Shown here: piece after piece, positions 8,938 to 19,164 of the stretch | Layout of the letters: every line of letters begins with the position of its first letter | How positions within the stretch are numbered: the first letter of the stretch is position 1 | DNA from: Lunatimonas sp. | GTDB lineage: Bacteria > Bacteroidota > Bacteroidia > Cytophagales > Cyclobacteriaceae | Direction of reading: 5' to 3' | DNA length: 64,000 nucleotides | Assembly: GCF_020832325.1 (NCBI RefSeq) | Contig: NZ_JAFIEU010000038.1 | Span: forward strand, 1 to 64,000 | Position numbers and translations under genes: made by a program | The notes under the pieces: generated by a model | The model's input: the letters and a program-made list of their open reading frames with translations, nothing else | Told to the model about the DNA's origin: nothing | Database searches by the model: none

Positions 8938-9858
8938 ATGACGCAGGTAAGTGCACTGACGAAGGACTACCTAACCCTTCACCTAGTTATACTCATATGG
9001 AGTTTTACCGGAATATTAGGCTTACTGATCAGCATATCGGCGGTGGAGATTGTTTTTCACCGTACCTGGATAGCGGTGTTGACCTTGGGGCTGCTCTTTT
9101 GGGTTAAGGGACGCTCCGTGCGTCTGGGGCGCCGAGAGATAGTCAAAATTATCTTGACAGGCTTTTTGATCAGTGCGCATTGGATCTTGTTCTTTTGGTC
9201 TATGAGGGTATCCACCGTGTCCGTTTGTCTAGCGGGAATAGCGACCTGTTCCCTGTGGACCTCGCTCCTGGAGCCCTTGGCCAATCGGGTCAAGATCAAA
9301 TGGATTGAAGTACTCTTAGGATTGATCGTGATATTGGGGCTGTATGTAATATTCAGCTTTGAGTTTGGCTATTGGTTAGGTTTAAGCATGGCTGTGTTGT
9401 CTGCCTTCATTTGTGCCTGTTTTATGGTCATCAACGGGAAATTAGCCAAAAAGCACAGCCATTATACGATAACTTTTTATGAAATGATCGGGGCTTTTTT
9501 GTTTGCAGCCCTGTTTTTGCCGGTCTACTCCATTTATTTTACGGAATCGGGTGTTTCTTTTTGGCCGCAGGGCATGGATTGGTTTTGGCTGTTGATTCTA
9601 TCGACTGTATGCACCGTCTTTGCATTTACAGTATCTGTAGAGCTGATGAAGCGGCTCACGGCTTTCGCAGTAAATTTGACCGTTAATTTGGAGCCGGTAT
9701 ATGGCATCATACTGGCACTGTTGATTTTTGGTGAGTCTGAAAAAATGTCCACTGCGTTTTATTGGGGGACTTTAATCATCCTCTCTGCGGTGTGTTTATA
9801 CCCACTGATCAATTTGTACGAGAAAAGAAAAGCGTCCAAGCGTTTGATGCGCGCTTGA
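8938..9858 (+). CDS. DMT superfamily (EamA) transporter
   Basis: A 306-aa protein with about ten hydrophobic helices arranged as two EamA repeats. The second repeat ends with the typical NLEPVYGIILALLIFGE segment. Substrate is unknown; relatives export amino acids or other metabolites. It directly follows the LptF/G-type gene and converges on ispE with a 17-bp gap. Confidence 0.88.
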   Translation: MTQVSALTKDYLTLHLVILIWSFTGILGLLISISAVEIVFHRTWIAVLTLGLLFWVKGRSVRLGRREIVKIILTGFLISAHWILFFWSMRVSTVSVCLAGIATCSLWTSLLEPLANRVKIKWIEVLLGLIVILGLYVIFSFEFGYWLGLSMAVLSAFICACFMVINGKLAKKHSHYTITFYEMIGAFLFAALFLPVYSIYFTESGVSFWPQGMDWFWLLILSTVCTVFAFTVSVELMKRLTAFAVNLTVNLEPVYGIILALLIFGESEKMSTAFYWGTLIILSAVCLYPLINLYEKRKASKRLMRA

Positions 9859-9875
9859 GACAATGCGAAGCCCAT

Positions 9876-10682
9876 CTATAACTGGCTACGAAAACTAAAA
9901 TGGGAACTTTCCGCGTCTACCTTTGGGGGTTCTTCCTCAAACAGCCCAAATACGGAAGATCCCGATCCCGACATGGCCGCATAGTATGCGCCTAATCCGT
10001 AAAGTTGGTTTTTTAGGAAATGGATTTCGGGATGGTTGGGAAAGATACTTTCTTCAAAATCATTTTGTAAGCAGGATTTCCACTCCCGGGGGTTGTCCAA
10101 ACATTCTTTCAGACTGCTGCTCATGGGTTTGGGGGTTACTCCCGAGTATGCTTCTTTGGTACCGATATGGATCGATGGATAGATCAGCAGAATCCATTTA
10201 CCGCTTAGATCCAGGTTGCTATTCTGCATCAATTCTCCTCTGCCGCTTACCAGCTTGGGGCGATTGGTGATGAAAAAAGGGCAGTCGCTGCCCAACTGAG
10301 CGGCATAATCCTCCAATATCCAGTCTTCCAAGTAGAGTTCAAACAGGGTGTTCATGCTTTTTAGTGCAAAGGCAGCATCCGCGGAGCCACCCCCAAGTCC
10401 TGCTCCAATAGGGATATGCTTGTGTAAATGAACAGAAATGGGAGGGAGGTCAGGAAAGTCTTTCTTTAGCAGGCGGTAGGCCTTTAGAATCAGGTTGTCT
10501 TCCGGATTGCCAGGAATGGGAATGCCCGAGGATTCAAAGCGCGTTTTCTTGGCGATTTGGATTTCCAAGGCATCGCACAGGGGGATGGGGTACATGCAGC
10601 TTTGGATTTCGTGAAATCCATCGCTGCGCTTGGAAGTGATGTAAAGGCCTAGGTTGATTTTGGCGTTAGGGAAAACAATCAT
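9876..10682 (-). CDS. ispE: 4-diphosphocytidyl-2-C-methyl-D-erythritol kinase IspE
   Basis: GHMP kinase of the non-mevalonate isoprenoid pathway. From the ATG at 10682 the protein is 268 aa, starting MIVFPNAKINLGLYI as the family does. The ATP-binding GHMP loop PIGAGLGGGSADAA is intact, and the C-terminal MSGSGSSVFGLF motif is present. The frame is open upstream to 10892, but a TACCTTTG promoter element (10709-10716 on +) lies inside that extension and fixes the start at 10682. Confidence 0.95.
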   Translation of the reverse strand: MIVFPNAKINLGLYITSKRSDGFHEIQSCMYPIPLCDALEIQIAKKTRFESSGIPIPGNPEDNLILKAYRLLKKDFPDLPPISVHLHKHIPIGAGLGGGSADAAFALKSMNTLFELYLEDWILEDYAAQLGSDCPFFITNRPKLVSGRGELMQNSNLDLSGKWILLIYPSIHIGTKEAYSGVTPKPMSSSLKECLDNPREWKSCLQNDFEESIFPNHPEIHFLKNQLYGLGAYYAAMSGSGSSVFGLFEEEPPKVDAESSHFSFRSQL

Positions 10683-10708
10683 GCGTGGTTCCAATGTGTG
10701 TTGGTTTG

Positions 10709-10716
10709 CAAAGGTA
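10709..10716 (-). promoter_or_regulatory. -7 promoter element of ispE
   Basis: The minus strand reads TACCTTTG, 27 nt before the ispE ATG. The AT-rich stretch from here to 11004 shows no gene or structure that I can support. Confidence 0.5.
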
Positions 10717-11004
10717 GTGAATAGGCGATAGCAGGCCGCAGGCGAGAAAATCAAATTGCTGAATAAACCGAAAAAATTTTGAACGTAAAATAATATCCTT
10801 ATCTTTCGGATTGAGGGAGACGGGAAAAAACAAACCGGTCTTAGTAAAAAAATTAACAACAAAATATAATTTTGTATTTTTAAATAAAACATTTAATTTA
10901 CGAATAAAATTTCTTATTTTTTTGAAATATAAATTTAAATTCGCTCAATATTGTAAAATCCGTTAATGTCGTTTTTCATCTCCATGAAAAAAAGAAATAA
11001 AATA

Positions 11005-11035
11005 TTGTAAGTGTGAGATAAGGGTTTTAATATTG
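11005..11035 (+). promoter_or_regulatory. Promoter of the ilv-leu operon
   Basis: TTGT (11005-11008), exactly 19 bp and TAATATTG (11028-11035) fit the Bacteroidota form with one mismatch in the -7 element. Transcription would start near 11042, giving a leader of about 200 nt before ilvD that contains the leader peptide and attenuator. Confidence 0.6.
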
Positions 11036-11086
11036 CATAATCAAACGAACTACAGGCCACGAAAGTCCTCAAATTAGATATTAGTT

Positions 11087-11143
11087 ATGTTCAGCACCGT
11101 CAGCATTATTAGCCTTGTCGTCATTCTCATCCAGAAAAGGTGA
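11087..11143 (+). CDS. Ile/Leu/Val-rich leader peptide of the ilv-leu operon
   Basis: An 18-codon frame reads MFSTVSIISLVVILIQKR then TGA. Nine of 18 residues are Ile, Leu or Val, including the run IISLVVILI. It lies 45 nt after the predicted transcript start and ahead of a Rho-independent terminator and ilvD. This is the layout of a branched-chain leader peptide whose translation senses charged tRNA-Ile, tRNA-Leu and tRNA-Val. No clear Shine-Dalgarno is present, as is usual in this phylum. Known leader peptides of the enteric ilv and leu operons are analogous; a match in this lineage was not checked. Confidence 0.85.
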   Translation: MFSTVSIISLVVILIQKR

Positions 11144-11214
11144 AGCGCTGAACTATTGTATAGAAATTAGACCAAATCAGTAAAGTGCTTCATTCAGGTG
11201 AAGCACTTTTTTTT
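11089..11214 (+). promoter_or_regulatory. Transcription attenuator of the ilv-leu operon
   Basis: Three mutually exclusive pairings are visible. (1) Leader hairpin: GTTCAGC (11089-11095) with GCTGAAC (11147-11153). (2) Antiterminator: TGAAGCGC (11141-11148) with GTGCTTCA (11185-11192), one G-U pair. (3) Terminator: 11182-11192 with 11199-11209, then a T run to 11214. A ribosome stalled on the Ile/Leu/Val codons would cover 11089-11095, free the antiterminator strand and allow read-through. A ribosome that reaches the stop at 11143 would mask that strand and let the terminator form. Confidence 0.8.
11182..11214 (+). terminator. Attenuator terminator upstream of ilvD
   Basis: AAAGTGCTTCA (11182-11192) pairs perfectly over 11 bp with TGAAGCACTTT (11199-11209) around the loop TTCAGG, followed by T residues to 11214. 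It ends 31 nt before the ilvD start codon, so it must be bypassed for the operon to be expressed. Confidence 0.9.
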
Positions 11215-11245
11215 ATAAGCAATTAACAAACCATTCAGGAAACAG

Positions 11246-12928
11246 ATGAGCAACTCGAAAAAATATAGCTGGGAAGTAAGTGATAATCAGGAAAACCCTG
11301 CTGCAATGGCCATGCTTTATGCGACCGGCCTCACAGATCAGAAAATGAAGCAACCCTTTGTGGGCGTAGCGAGCTGTGGGTACGAGAGCAATCCCTGCAA
11401 TATGCACCTGAACGATTTTGCCAAGGAGATTAAAGATGCTACCGTTAAGGCAAAACTCACCGGCTTGGTGTTTAATACCATTGGTATCAGCGATGGGATT
11501 TCTATGGGTACGGCCGGCATGCGCTATAGCCTTCCTTCCCGTGAGATTATAGCAGACTCCATAGAGTCATTTATATTGGGGCATTCGTTTGATGGGATTG
11601 TGGCCGTAGCTGGATGCGACAAGAACATGCCGGGCGCCGTGATGGGCATGCTACGGGTAAATCGCCCCGCCATCATGGTCTATGGAGGTACGATTCGCTC
11701 AGGTAAGTATAAAAACGAGAAGCTGAATATTGTATCTGCTTTTGAGGCATACGGCAAGAAGATCAAAAACGAGATTACGGACGAGGATTACATGGGCGTG
11801 ATTAAGAACGCCTGTCCCGGTGCCGGTGCATGTGGCGGGATGTATACCGCCAACACCATGTCCTCAGCGATTGAGGCCATGGGCCTTTCGCTTCCGTATA
11901 GCTCTACGAATCCGGCTACCTCACCGGAAAAGCGGCAGGAATGTCAAGAAGCAGGTGAGTACATTAAGCTGTTATTGGAAAAGGACATCAAGCCAAAAGA
12001 TATTGTCACACAAAAAAGTCTGGAGAATGCCGTAAGGGTAGTGGTCGCTTTGGGTGGCAGTACCAATGCGGTATTACACCTGTTGGCGATTGCCCGGACG
12101 GCAGGCTTGGACTTCGGCCTGGAGGATTTTAAACGCATCAATGCGGAGACTCCGGTGTTGGGTGATTTCAAACCCAGCGGCAAATTTTTGATGGAAGATC
12201 TACATGAAATCGGCGGCCTTCCTGCCTTTATGAAGTACTTTTTGGACAATGGGCTCCTACACGGCGATTGCATGACCGTGACAGGCAAAACCTTGGCAGA
12301 GAATTTGAAGGATGTGCCCGCACTGGTACCCTCCAAAGACGCTGTAATTCACCCCATAGAGCAGCCGCTGAAAGAGACTGGTCACTTGTGTGTGCTTACC
12401 GGAAACCTCGCTCCGGAAGGTTCTGTAGCCAAGATTTCCGGAAAGGAAGGCAAGTCGTTTACCGGCAAGGCCAAGGTGTACGACAGCGAGCAGGAAGCCA
12501 ATGATGCCATGAAAGCCAAGCAGGTGGAAAAAGGCGACGTAGTGGTGATACGCTACGTGGGTCCTAAAGGAGGTCCCGGTATGCCTGAGATGCTAAAGCC
12601 TACCTCCATCATCATTGGCGGTGGTTTGGGCGCAGATGTGGCATTGATCACCGATGGTCGCTTCTCCGGCGGAACCCACGGCTTTGTCGTTGGCCACGTT
12701 ACTCCAGAAGCCTATATGGGTGGCCCGATTGGATTGCTCCAAAACGGGGATGAAATCACCATCGATGCGGATACACTGACCATCAGTTGCAATGTGTCGG
12801 AGGAGGAGTTCGAAAAGAGAAGAAAAAGTTGGAAAAACAAAGACTTGAGCCACTTGAGTGGAACGTTAAAAAAATATTCTCAGTTAGTATCTACAGCATC
12901 GGAAGGATGTATTACTGATAATGGATAA
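11246..12928 (+). CDS. ilvD: Dihydroxy-acid dehydratase
   Basis: Dehydrates 2,3-dihydroxy-3-methylbutanoate and its ethyl homologue to the 2-oxo acids leading to Val, Leu and Ile. At 560 aa it is of standard length. Iron-sulfur ligands are visible as the Cys in NPCNMH (residue 51), the Cys in GCDKNMPGA (about 124) and the first Cys of [16 protein letters not shown] (about 196). C-terminal family motifs [15 protein letters not shown] and [12 protein letters not shown] are intact. It is the first gene after the attenuator; ilvB follows after 5 bp. Confidence 0.97.
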   Translation: MSNSKKYSWEVSDNQENPAAMAMLYATGLTDQKMKQPFVGVASCGYESNPCNMHLNDFAKEIKDATVKAKLTGLVFNTIGISDGISMGTAGMRYSLPSREIIADSIESFILGHSFDGIVAVAGCDKNMPGAVMGMLRVNRPAIMVYGGTIRSGKYKNEKLNIVSAFEAYGKKIKNEITDEDYMGVIKNACPGAGACGGMYTANTMSSAIEAMGLSLPYSSTNPATSPEKRQECQEAGEYIKLLLEKDIKPKDIVTQKSLENAVRVVVALGGSTNAVLHLLAIARTAGLDFGLEDFKRINAETPVLGDFKPSGKFLMEDLHEIGGLPAFMKYFLDNGLLHGDCMTVTGKTLAENLKDVPALVPSKDAVIHPIEQPLKETGHLCVLTGNLAPEGSVAKISGKEGKSFTGKAKVYDSEQEANDAMKAKQVEKGDVVVIRYVGPKGGPGMPEMLKPTSIIIGGGLGADVALITDGRFSGGTHGFVVGHVTPEAYMGGPIGLLQNGDEITIDADTLTISCNVSEEEFEKRRKSWKNKDLSHLSGTLKKYSQLVSTASEGCITDNG

Positions 12929-12933
12929 TAATT

Positions 12934-14628
12934 ATGAAAGATTCTAGAATAAGAGGGGCTGACATCGTTATACGATCCCTGATAGCTGAAAATGCGAAAT
13001 TCATCTTTGGCTATCCCGGTGGTGCAATCATGCCCGTATACGATGCACTTTATGACTACGAAGACCAAATTCAGCATATCCTGACCCGCCACGAGCAAGG
13101 CGCAATCCACGCTGCGCAGGGGTATGCAAGAGTCTCCGGTAAAGTGGGTGTCTGCATGGCTACTTCCGGTCCAGGCGCCACGAACTTGATCACCGGCTTA
13201 GCGGATGCGTTGATTGACAGTACACCGCTGGTTTGCATCACCGGACAGGTCTTTGCCCATCTACTAGGAACTGACGCATTTCAGGAAACCGACGTGGTTG
13301 GCATGTCCATGCCGGGTACCAAGTGGAATATACAGGTACAGCGTGTAGAAGACATTGCCCCAGCCATTGCAAAGGGATTTCACATTGCCCGTTCCGGACG
13401 TCCAGGACCCGTGCTAATTGATATTACGAAAAACGCTCAGAATGATCTGGGGGAATTCAATTACGTTCCCTGTCTCAACATACGTTCGTATAAGCCCTAT
13501 CCCAAAGTGGATGACGAGCAGGTGGCCAAAGCAGCTGAATTGATCAATGAGGCGAAAAGACCCTATGTGGTATACGGACAGGGGGTTGTGATCGGTAGAG
13601 CCGAGCAGGAGTTCAAAAACTTTCTGGACAAATCAGGTATTCCTGCCGCGTGTACGCTATTGGGTACAGGCGCTCTTTCGGAGGAGCACCCCAACTACGT
13701 AGGCAAGTTGGGTATGCACGGCAATTACAGTCCAAACCTGCTGACCAACCAATGTGACGTGCTCATCGCGGTTGGCATGCGCTTCGATGACCGGGTTACC
13801 GGTGACTTAAGCCGGTATGCCAAGCAAGCAAAGATTATTCATATGGAGCTTGACCCTGCGGAGATAGACAAAAACGTGAAATGCACAGTTCCTGTTCTAG
13901 GTGATTGCAAGGAGACTTTGGCCAAGCTCACTGCTTTGGTTAAAGAAAAAACCCATGAAGATTGGATTGCCAAGTTTAGAGAGCTGGAGGCAGAAGAAAA
14001 GCGCGTGGTTATAGGCAATGACTTGTTGCCAACCAAGGTTGGACTCACTATGGGAGAGGTGATCCGTCATGTCAATGAGTTTAAAGCTGACGATGCCATT
14101 TTGGTTACAGATGTAGGTCAGCATCAAATGGTTGCATGGCGCTATTTCGAGTACAAGATATCCCGTACACAGGTAACCTCTGGCGGTTTGGGTACCATGG
14201 GTTTTGCCCTTCCGGCGGCATTGGGCGCCCAGCTGCATGACTTTAACCGCCAGGTAGTGTGTGTAGTAGGGGATGGTGGCATACAGATGACCATACAGGA
14301 GCTTGGAACCATCATGCAGACCAAGGCACCGGTAAAGGTGGTGTTGTTAAACAACAACTTCTTGGGCATGGTGAGGCAATGGCAGCAGCTGTTTTTTGAA
14401 AAACGCTATTCATTTACCGAGTTGGAAAATCCCGACTTTCCGAAAATCGCCGAAGCTTACCGCTTCAAGGTTCGGAAAGTGGAAAAGAGGGAAGATCTGA
14501 GAAATGCGGTGGCAGAGATGTTTATTCACGATGGTCCCTATTTCCTAGAGGTAGTGGTCGAGAAGGAAGATAACGTTTTCCCCATGATTGCCGCAGGCAG
14601 CTCAGTAGAAGAAGTACGACTCAGTTAA
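12934..14628 (+). CDS. ilvB: Acetolactate synthase, large (catalytic) subunit
   Basis: TPP-dependent enzyme joining two pyruvates, or pyruvate and 2-oxobutyrate, in the first common step of Val/Leu and Ile synthesis. The 564-aa protein has the catalytic Glu in RHEQGAIHAAQGYAR (about residue 51), the FAD-domain segment and the TPP motif beginning GDGGIQM and ending LNNN (about 447-475). It lies between ilvD and its regulatory subunit ilvN, 14 bp downstream. Confidence 0.97.
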   Translation: MKDSRIRGADIVIRSLIAENAKFIFGYPGGAIMPVYDALYDYEDQIQHILTRHEQGAIHAAQGYARVSGKVGVCMATSGPGATNLITGLADALIDSTPLVCITGQVFAHLLGTDAFQETDVVGMSMPGTKWNIQVQRVEDIAPAIAKGFHIARSGRPGPVLIDITKNAQNDLGEFNYVPCLNIRSYKPYPKVDDEQVAKAAELINEAKRPYVVYGQGVVIGRAEQEFKNFLDKSGIPAACTLLGTGALSEEHPNYVGKLGMHGNYSPNLLTNQCDVLIAVGMRFDDRVTGDLSRYAKQAKIIHMELDPAEIDKNVKCTVPVLGDCKETLAKLTALVKEKTHEDWIAKFRELEAEEKRVVIGNDLLPTKVGLTMGEVIRHVNEFKADDAILVTDVGQHQMVAWRYFEYKISRTQVTSGGLGTMGFALPAALGAQLHDFNRQVVCVVGDGGIQMTIQELGTIMQTKAPVKVVLLNNNFLGMVRQWQQLFFEKRYSFTELENPDFPKIAEAYRFKVRKVEKREDLRNAVAEMFIHDGPYFLEVVVEKEDNVFPMIAAGSSVEEVRLS

Positions 14629-14642
14629 TTACAGCACCCATT

Positions 14643-15140
14643 ATGAAGCGATATACGATTTCTGTTTTTACAGAAAACTTCATCGGTATTCTCAGCCGAA
14701 TCACGATGATATTTACCCGCAGGGGAATTAATATAGATGGATTTACCGCCTCGGAGAGCCGCGAGGAAGGTATCTACCGGATCACCATCGAAGTGACCAC
14801 TACCGAAGAGCAGATTATTCAGCTGTCCAAGCAAATCGATAAAATCATCGATGTAATCAAAGCTTTTTACTACGTGGATGACCAGATGGTTTTTCAGGAG
14901 ATTGCCCTTTACAAGATACCCACGCATAGCTTGGAGCCCGGCTTGGAAAAAGTAATCCGCCAATACAACGCCCGTATCATTTCGGCCGAAAAGGATTTTG
15001 TGGTGGTGGAGCTTACAGGACACAAAGAGGACACACAGGAACTATTGGAGGTCCTGAAGGACTTCAATGTGCTGGAATTTGTGCGCTCCGGACGGGTGGC
15101 AGTAGCCAAGCCTATGGAAACAATCGATAAATATTTATAA
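14643..15140 (+). CDS. ilvN: Acetolactate synthase, small (regulatory) subunit
   Basis: A 165-aa ACT-domain protein giving activation and Val feedback control to IlvB. The N-terminal ACT domain (about residues 3-75) starts KRYTISVFTENFIGILSRI and contains GINIDGFTASES; a second ferredoxin-like domain follows. Position immediately after ilvB supports the pairing. Confidence 0.95.
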   Translation: MKRYTISVFTENFIGILSRITMIFTRRGINIDGFTASESREEGIYRITIEVTTTEEQIIQLSKQIDKIIDVIKAFYYVDDQMVFQEIALYKIPTHSLEPGLEKVIRQYNARIISAEKDFVVVELTGHKEDTQELLEVLKDFNVLEFVRSGRVAVAKPMETIDKYL

Positions 15141-15167
15141 ACACCAATCAAATTTTACTATACAATT

Positions 15168-16211
15168 ATGAAACTGAAATTCGGTACAGTTGAAGAAAAT
15201 GTTGTTACCCGTGAGGAGTTTCCTCTGGATAAGGCAAAAGAAATTTTGAAAGACGAAGTGATCGCCGTATTGGGCTATGGCGTACAAGGTCCAGGCCAGG
15301 CGCTTAACCTGAAAGACAACGGGTTTAACGTGATCGTTGGACAGCGTAAAGACTCCAAAACTTGGGACAAGGCCGTTGCAGACGGTTGGGTACCTGGCGA
15401 GACACTTTTTGATTTGGAAGAAGCTTGTGAAAAAGGTACCATTCTTCAGTTTTTGTTGTCCGATGCGGGACAGATTTCCCTATGGCCTACAGTGAAGAAG
15501 CACCTTACCCCTGGTAAGGCGCTGTATTTTTCTCATGGATTTGGGATCACCTATAAAGATCAGACGGGCATCGTGCCTCCTGCTGATGTAGATGTTATTT
15601 TGGTAGCTCCTAAGGGCTCTGGTACTTCTTTGAGAAGAATGTTTGTAGAAGGCCGTGGACTTAACTCATCGTATGCCATCTACCAAGATGCTACTGGAAA
15701 GGCAAAAGACCGCGTGGTAGCTTTGGGCATTGGCGTTGGTTCTGGGTACTTGTTTGAAACTGATTTTTACCGAGAAGTGACTTCCGATCTTACCGGAGAA
15801 AGAGGTACGTTAATGGGAGCAATCCAGGGAATCTTTGCAGCGCAGTACGAAGTGTTGCGGGCAAATGGCCACACGCCGTCTGAGGCCTTCAACGAAACCG
15901 TGGAGGAGTTGACCCAGAGTTTGATGCCATTGGTTGCGGAGAACGGCATGGACTGGATGTATGCTAACTGTTCTACCACAGCGCAGCGTGGTGCATTGGA
16001 CTGGTGGAAGCCTTTCAGAGATGCAACCAAGCCCGTGTTTGAGCAACTTTACCAAAGCGTAAAGACCGGGCAAGAAGCTGCCAAGTCCATTGAATCCAAT
16101 AGTAAGTCCGATTACCGGGTGAAATTGGAAGAGGAATTGAAAGAATTGAGAGAATCTGAAATGTGGCAGGCTGGGGCCGTAGTCCGCAAATTGAGACCAG
16201 AGAATAACTAA
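15168..16211 (+). CDS. ilvC: Ketol-acid reductoisomerase (class I, NADP-dependent)
   Basis: Isomerises and reduces acetolactate or acetohydroxybutyrate. The 347-aa length is that of the short class I enzymes. The Rossmann motif GYGVQGPGQALNL lies near residue 37. The metal-binding domain shows DLTGERGTLMGAIQG and an acidic ETVEEL segment. The catalytic His region FSHGFGI is present. Gaps to neighbours are 27 and 6 bp. Confidence 0.96.
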   Translation: MKLKFGTVEENVVTREEFPLDKAKEILKDEVIAVLGYGVQGPGQALNLKDNGFNVIVGQRKDSKTWDKAVADGWVPGETLFDLEEACEKGTILQFLLSDAGQISLWPTVKKHLTPGKALYFSHGFGITYKDQTGIVPPADVDVILVAPKGSGTSLRRMFVEGRGLNSSYAIYQDATGKAKDRVVALGIGVGSGYLFETDFYREVTSDLTGERGTLMGAIQGIFAAQYEVLRANGHTPSEAFNETVEELTQSLMPLVAENGMDWMYANCSTTAQRGALDWWKPFRDATKPVFEQLYQSVKTGQEAAKSIESNSKSDYRVKLEEELKELRESEMWQAGAVVRKLRPENN

Positions 16212-16217
16212 TTAGAG

Positions 16218-17723
16218 ATGGTAGATAAGCTTTGGATATTTGATACGACACTCAGGGATGGGGAGCAGGTTCCCGGTTGCCAGTTAAACACCGTGGAAAA
16301 AATCACTGTAGCCCAGGCTTTGGAAGCACTGGGGGTGGATGTACTGGAAGCTGGTTTTCCGATATCCAGTCCAGGAGACTTCAATTCGGTCATGGAAATA
16401 TCAAAGGCAGTATCTAATCCCATCATTTGCGCCCTTTCCCGGGCGGTTGAAAAGGATATACAGGTAGCCGCAGATTCCCTGAAATTTGCCAAGCGTGGAA
16501 GGATCCATACGGGCATTGGGGTCTCCGGCTACCATATTCAACACAAACTCCGTAGCACGCCGGAAGCGGTGATGGAGCGTGCCGTGAAGGCTGTGAAGTT
16601 TGCCCGAAACCTGGTGGAAGAGGTGGAGTTTTACGCCGAAGATGCCGGTAGGGCAGAACCGGAATACTTGGTTCGCATTATAGAGGCTGTGATTGCTGCA
16701 GGTGCGAGGGTCGTGAATATTCCGGATACCACCGGATATTGCCTGCCAGAGCAATATGGAGCTATCATCAGACTGTTAAAGGATCAGGTTAGCAATATCG
16801 ATCAGGCGATCATTGCCACCCACTGTCACAACGACCTAGGTTTGGCGACAGCCAACACGCTGTCAGGGGTTATGAACGGAGCCCGACAGGTGGAAGTAAC
16901 CATGAATGGAATCGGCGAAAGGGCCGGCAACACCTCTTTGGAGGAAGTCGTAATGGCCATCAAAAGCCACAAGGAGATACCAGTGACTACCGGTATTGTC
17001 ACCCAACGGATATATGAAACCAGTCGGATTATATCCAAGCTGATGAACATGCCCATACAGCCCAATAAGGCGATTGTGGGTAGGAATGCCTTTGCTCACT
17101 CTTCCGGAATACACCAAGATGGTGTGTTAAAAAACCGGGAGAATTATGAAATCATAGATCCCAAAGAGGTGGGAGTGGAGGAGTCCTCCATTGTGCTTAC
17201 CGCACGCAGCGGGAGGGCAGCCCTCAAGCACCACCTGAGTTTACTTGGATTTCCCATGGAAGGCAATGAACTGGATGAGGTGTACGAACGTTTTTTGATA
17301 CTGGCTGATAGCAAACGGGATATTGGCAGAAAGGAATTGCTGTCTCTAATGGGTGAGCACATGGACCACTCGGCGCTGATTAACCTCGAAGAGGTGTCTT
17401 ATCAGGGTGCCGAAGGCAAGGAAGCCAATGCCTCCATCACCCTGTCGTTGGGAGGAACGCGCCGTCACGGAGCAGCGTCAGGAAACGGTCCGGTGGATGC
17501 CGTGATAAAATCCATCAAGCAGGTGATCCCGCACCAAGTGATCTTGGACGAATTTTTGATCCAAGCCATGACCAAGGGCAGTGATGACACCTGTAAAGTA
17601 CACATGAGACTAATGAGTGAAGGGAAGCCTTATCACGGCTTTGCCTCCGAAACCGATATCGTACTGGCCTCGGCCAAGGCATTTGTAGATGCCTTGAACA
17701 AGCTGCCGGTAAAGCAAAAATGA
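16218..17723 (+). CDS. leuA: 2-isopropylmalate synthase
   Basis: Condenses acetyl-CoA and 2-oxoisovalerate, the first Leu-specific step. The 501-aa protein starts with the HMGL-like signature [15 protein letters not shown], has the metal-binding [12 protein letters not shown] motif and the [14 protein letters not shown] segment, and ends with a LeuA allosteric (dimer) domain, about residues 370-500, that binds Leu in relatives. It starts 6 bp after ilvC. Confidence 0.95.
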   Translation: MVDKLWIFDTTLRDGEQVPGCQLNTVEKITVAQALEALGVDVLEAGFPISSPGDFNSVMEISKAVSNPIICALSRAVEKDIQVAADSLKFAKRGRIHTGIGVSGYHIQHKLRSTPEAVMERAVKAVKFARNLVEEVEFYAEDAGRAEPEYLVRIIEAVIAAGARVVNIPDTTGYCLPEQYGAIIRLLKDQVSNIDQAIIATHCHNDLGLATANTLSGVMNGARQVEVTMNGIGERAGNTSLEEVVMAIKSHKEIPVTTGIVTQRIYETSRIISKLMNMPIQPNKAIVGRNAFAHSSGIHQDGVLKNRENYEIIDPKEVGVEESSIVLTARSGRAALKHHLSLLGFPMEGNELDEVYERFLILADSKRDIGRKELLSLMGEHMDHSALINLEEVSYQGAEGKEANASITLSLGGTRRHGAASGNGPVDAVIKSIKQVIPHQVILDEFLIQAMTKGSDDTCKVHMRLMSEGKPYHGFASETDIVLASAKAFVDALNKLPVKQK

Positions 17724-17742
17724 GTAAACAGTAGCAAGCAGA

Positions 17743-19149
17743 ATGGAAAAGAAAACCTTATTTGATAAGATTTGGGATGCCCACGTGGTAAAGTCAATCC
17801 CAAACGGTCCCGATGTCTTTTTTATAGACAAGCACTTTATTCACGAGGTGACCAGCCCCGTAGCTTTCCTTAACTTGGAGCAGCGTGGCGTGCCGGTACT
17901 GTATCCCGAGAGGACCATTGCCACTCCCGATCATAACGTACCTACAGTAGACCAGGACAAGACCATCAAGGATAAGTTGTCCAGAATGCAGGTGGATAAA
18001 CTGCGGGATAATTGCAAGAAATATGGTATAGAACTGCATGATTTGGGTACAGATCATCACGGTATTGTACACGTAATCGGTCCCGAGCTTGGTGTGACCC
18101 AGCCCGGAATGACCATTGTCTGCGGCGATAGCCACACCTCTACACACGGTGCTTTCGGTACCATTGCATTTGGGATAGGTACCTCAGAGGTGGAAATGGT
18201 GCTTGCTACCCAATGTATCATGCAGAGTAAGCCGAAGAAAATGCGGATTACCGTGGATGGAGACCTTGGTAAAGGCGTTACCTCCAAAGATATCATCCTT
18301 TATATCATCTCTAAAATCTCTGCGAGTGGAGGAACTGGCTACTTTATCGAATATGCAGGAAGCGCTATCCGCAACCTGAGTATGGAAGCCAGGATGACCA
18401 TCTGTAACATGAGCATCGAAATGGGAGCAAGAGGCGGCCTCATAGCACCGGATAATACCACGTTTAACTACCTGGAGGGCAAGCAATATGTTCCAAAGGG
18501 CGAAGACTGGGACAAGGCGGTTGCTAACTGGAAGACCCTTAAAACCGACGAGGGTGCAGTATTTGACTTGGAGTATCACTACGACGCTTCCGATATCGAG
18601 CCTATGATCACGTATGGCACCAATCCAGGCATGGGAATTAAGGTAAAGGACAGCATTCCAACCACAGAAGGGATGGATGGCAGTACGAAAAAGACCTATT
18701 TGAAGTCCTTGGACTATATGGGGTTCAACCCCGGTGACCCAATCAAAGGGAAAAAGGTAGATTATGTCTTTGTAGGGAGTTGTACCAACGGCCGAATCGA
18801 AGACATTCGGTCAGTAGCCCAATTTGTAAAAGGAAAGAAGAAGGCTGATAATATCACCGCTTGGATTGTACCGGGTTCGCGGGAAGTAGAGAAGAAGGCT
18901 ATCGAAGAAGGTTTGGTAGCCATCTTGGAAGAGGCTGGATTCAAATTGAGGCAGCCGGGTTGTTCTGCCTGTTTGGCAATGAACGACGACAAGATTCCTT
19001 CTGGAAAATATGCCGTTTCTACTTCGAACCGGAATTTCGAAGGACGTCAGGGTCCTGGCGCACGCACTTTGCTGGCCAGTCCGTTGACTGTGGCCGCCGT
19101 GGCGATCGCTGGGGAAATTGCTGACCCACGTGAAATATTTGATAACTGA
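17743..19149 (+). CDS. leuC: 3-isopropylmalate dehydratase, large subunit
   Basis: Aconitase-family subunit carrying the [4Fe-4S] cluster. The 468-aa protein shows the [22 protein letters not shown] motif region and the three cluster cysteines in VGSCTNGR and [10 protein letters not shown]. It works with LeuD (15 bp downstream) on isopropylmalate and, if the citramalate route operates, on citramalate as well. Confidence 0.97.
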   Translation: MEKKTLFDKIWDAHVVKSIPNGPDVFFIDKHFIHEVTSPVAFLNLEQRGVPVLYPERTIATPDHNVPTVDQDKTIKDKLSRMQVDKLRDNCKKYGIELHDLGTDHHGIVHVIGPELGVTQPGMTIVCGDSHTSTHGAFGTIAFGIGTSEVEMVLATQCIMQSKPKKMRITVDGDLGKGVTSKDIILYIISKISASGGTGYFIEYAGSAIRNLSMEARMTICNMSIEMGARGGLIAPDNTTFNYLEGKQYVPKGEDWDKAVANWKTLKTDEGAVFDLEYHYDASDIEPMITYGTNPGMGIKVKDSIPTTEGMDGSTKKTYLKSLDYMGFNPGDPIKGKKVDYVFVGSCTNGRIEDIRSVAQFVKGKKKADNITAWIVPGSREVEKKAIEEGLVAILEEAGFKLRQPGCSACLAMNDDKIPSGKYAVSTSNRNFEGRQGPGARTLLASPLTVAAVAIAGEIADPREIFDN

Positions 19150-19164
19150 TAACGACTTTGCATC

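Noticed and set aside
10683-10892. N-terminal extension of ispE by 70 codons
   Set aside because: A TACCTTTG promoter element lies inside it, and the family start is at MIVFPNAKINLG.
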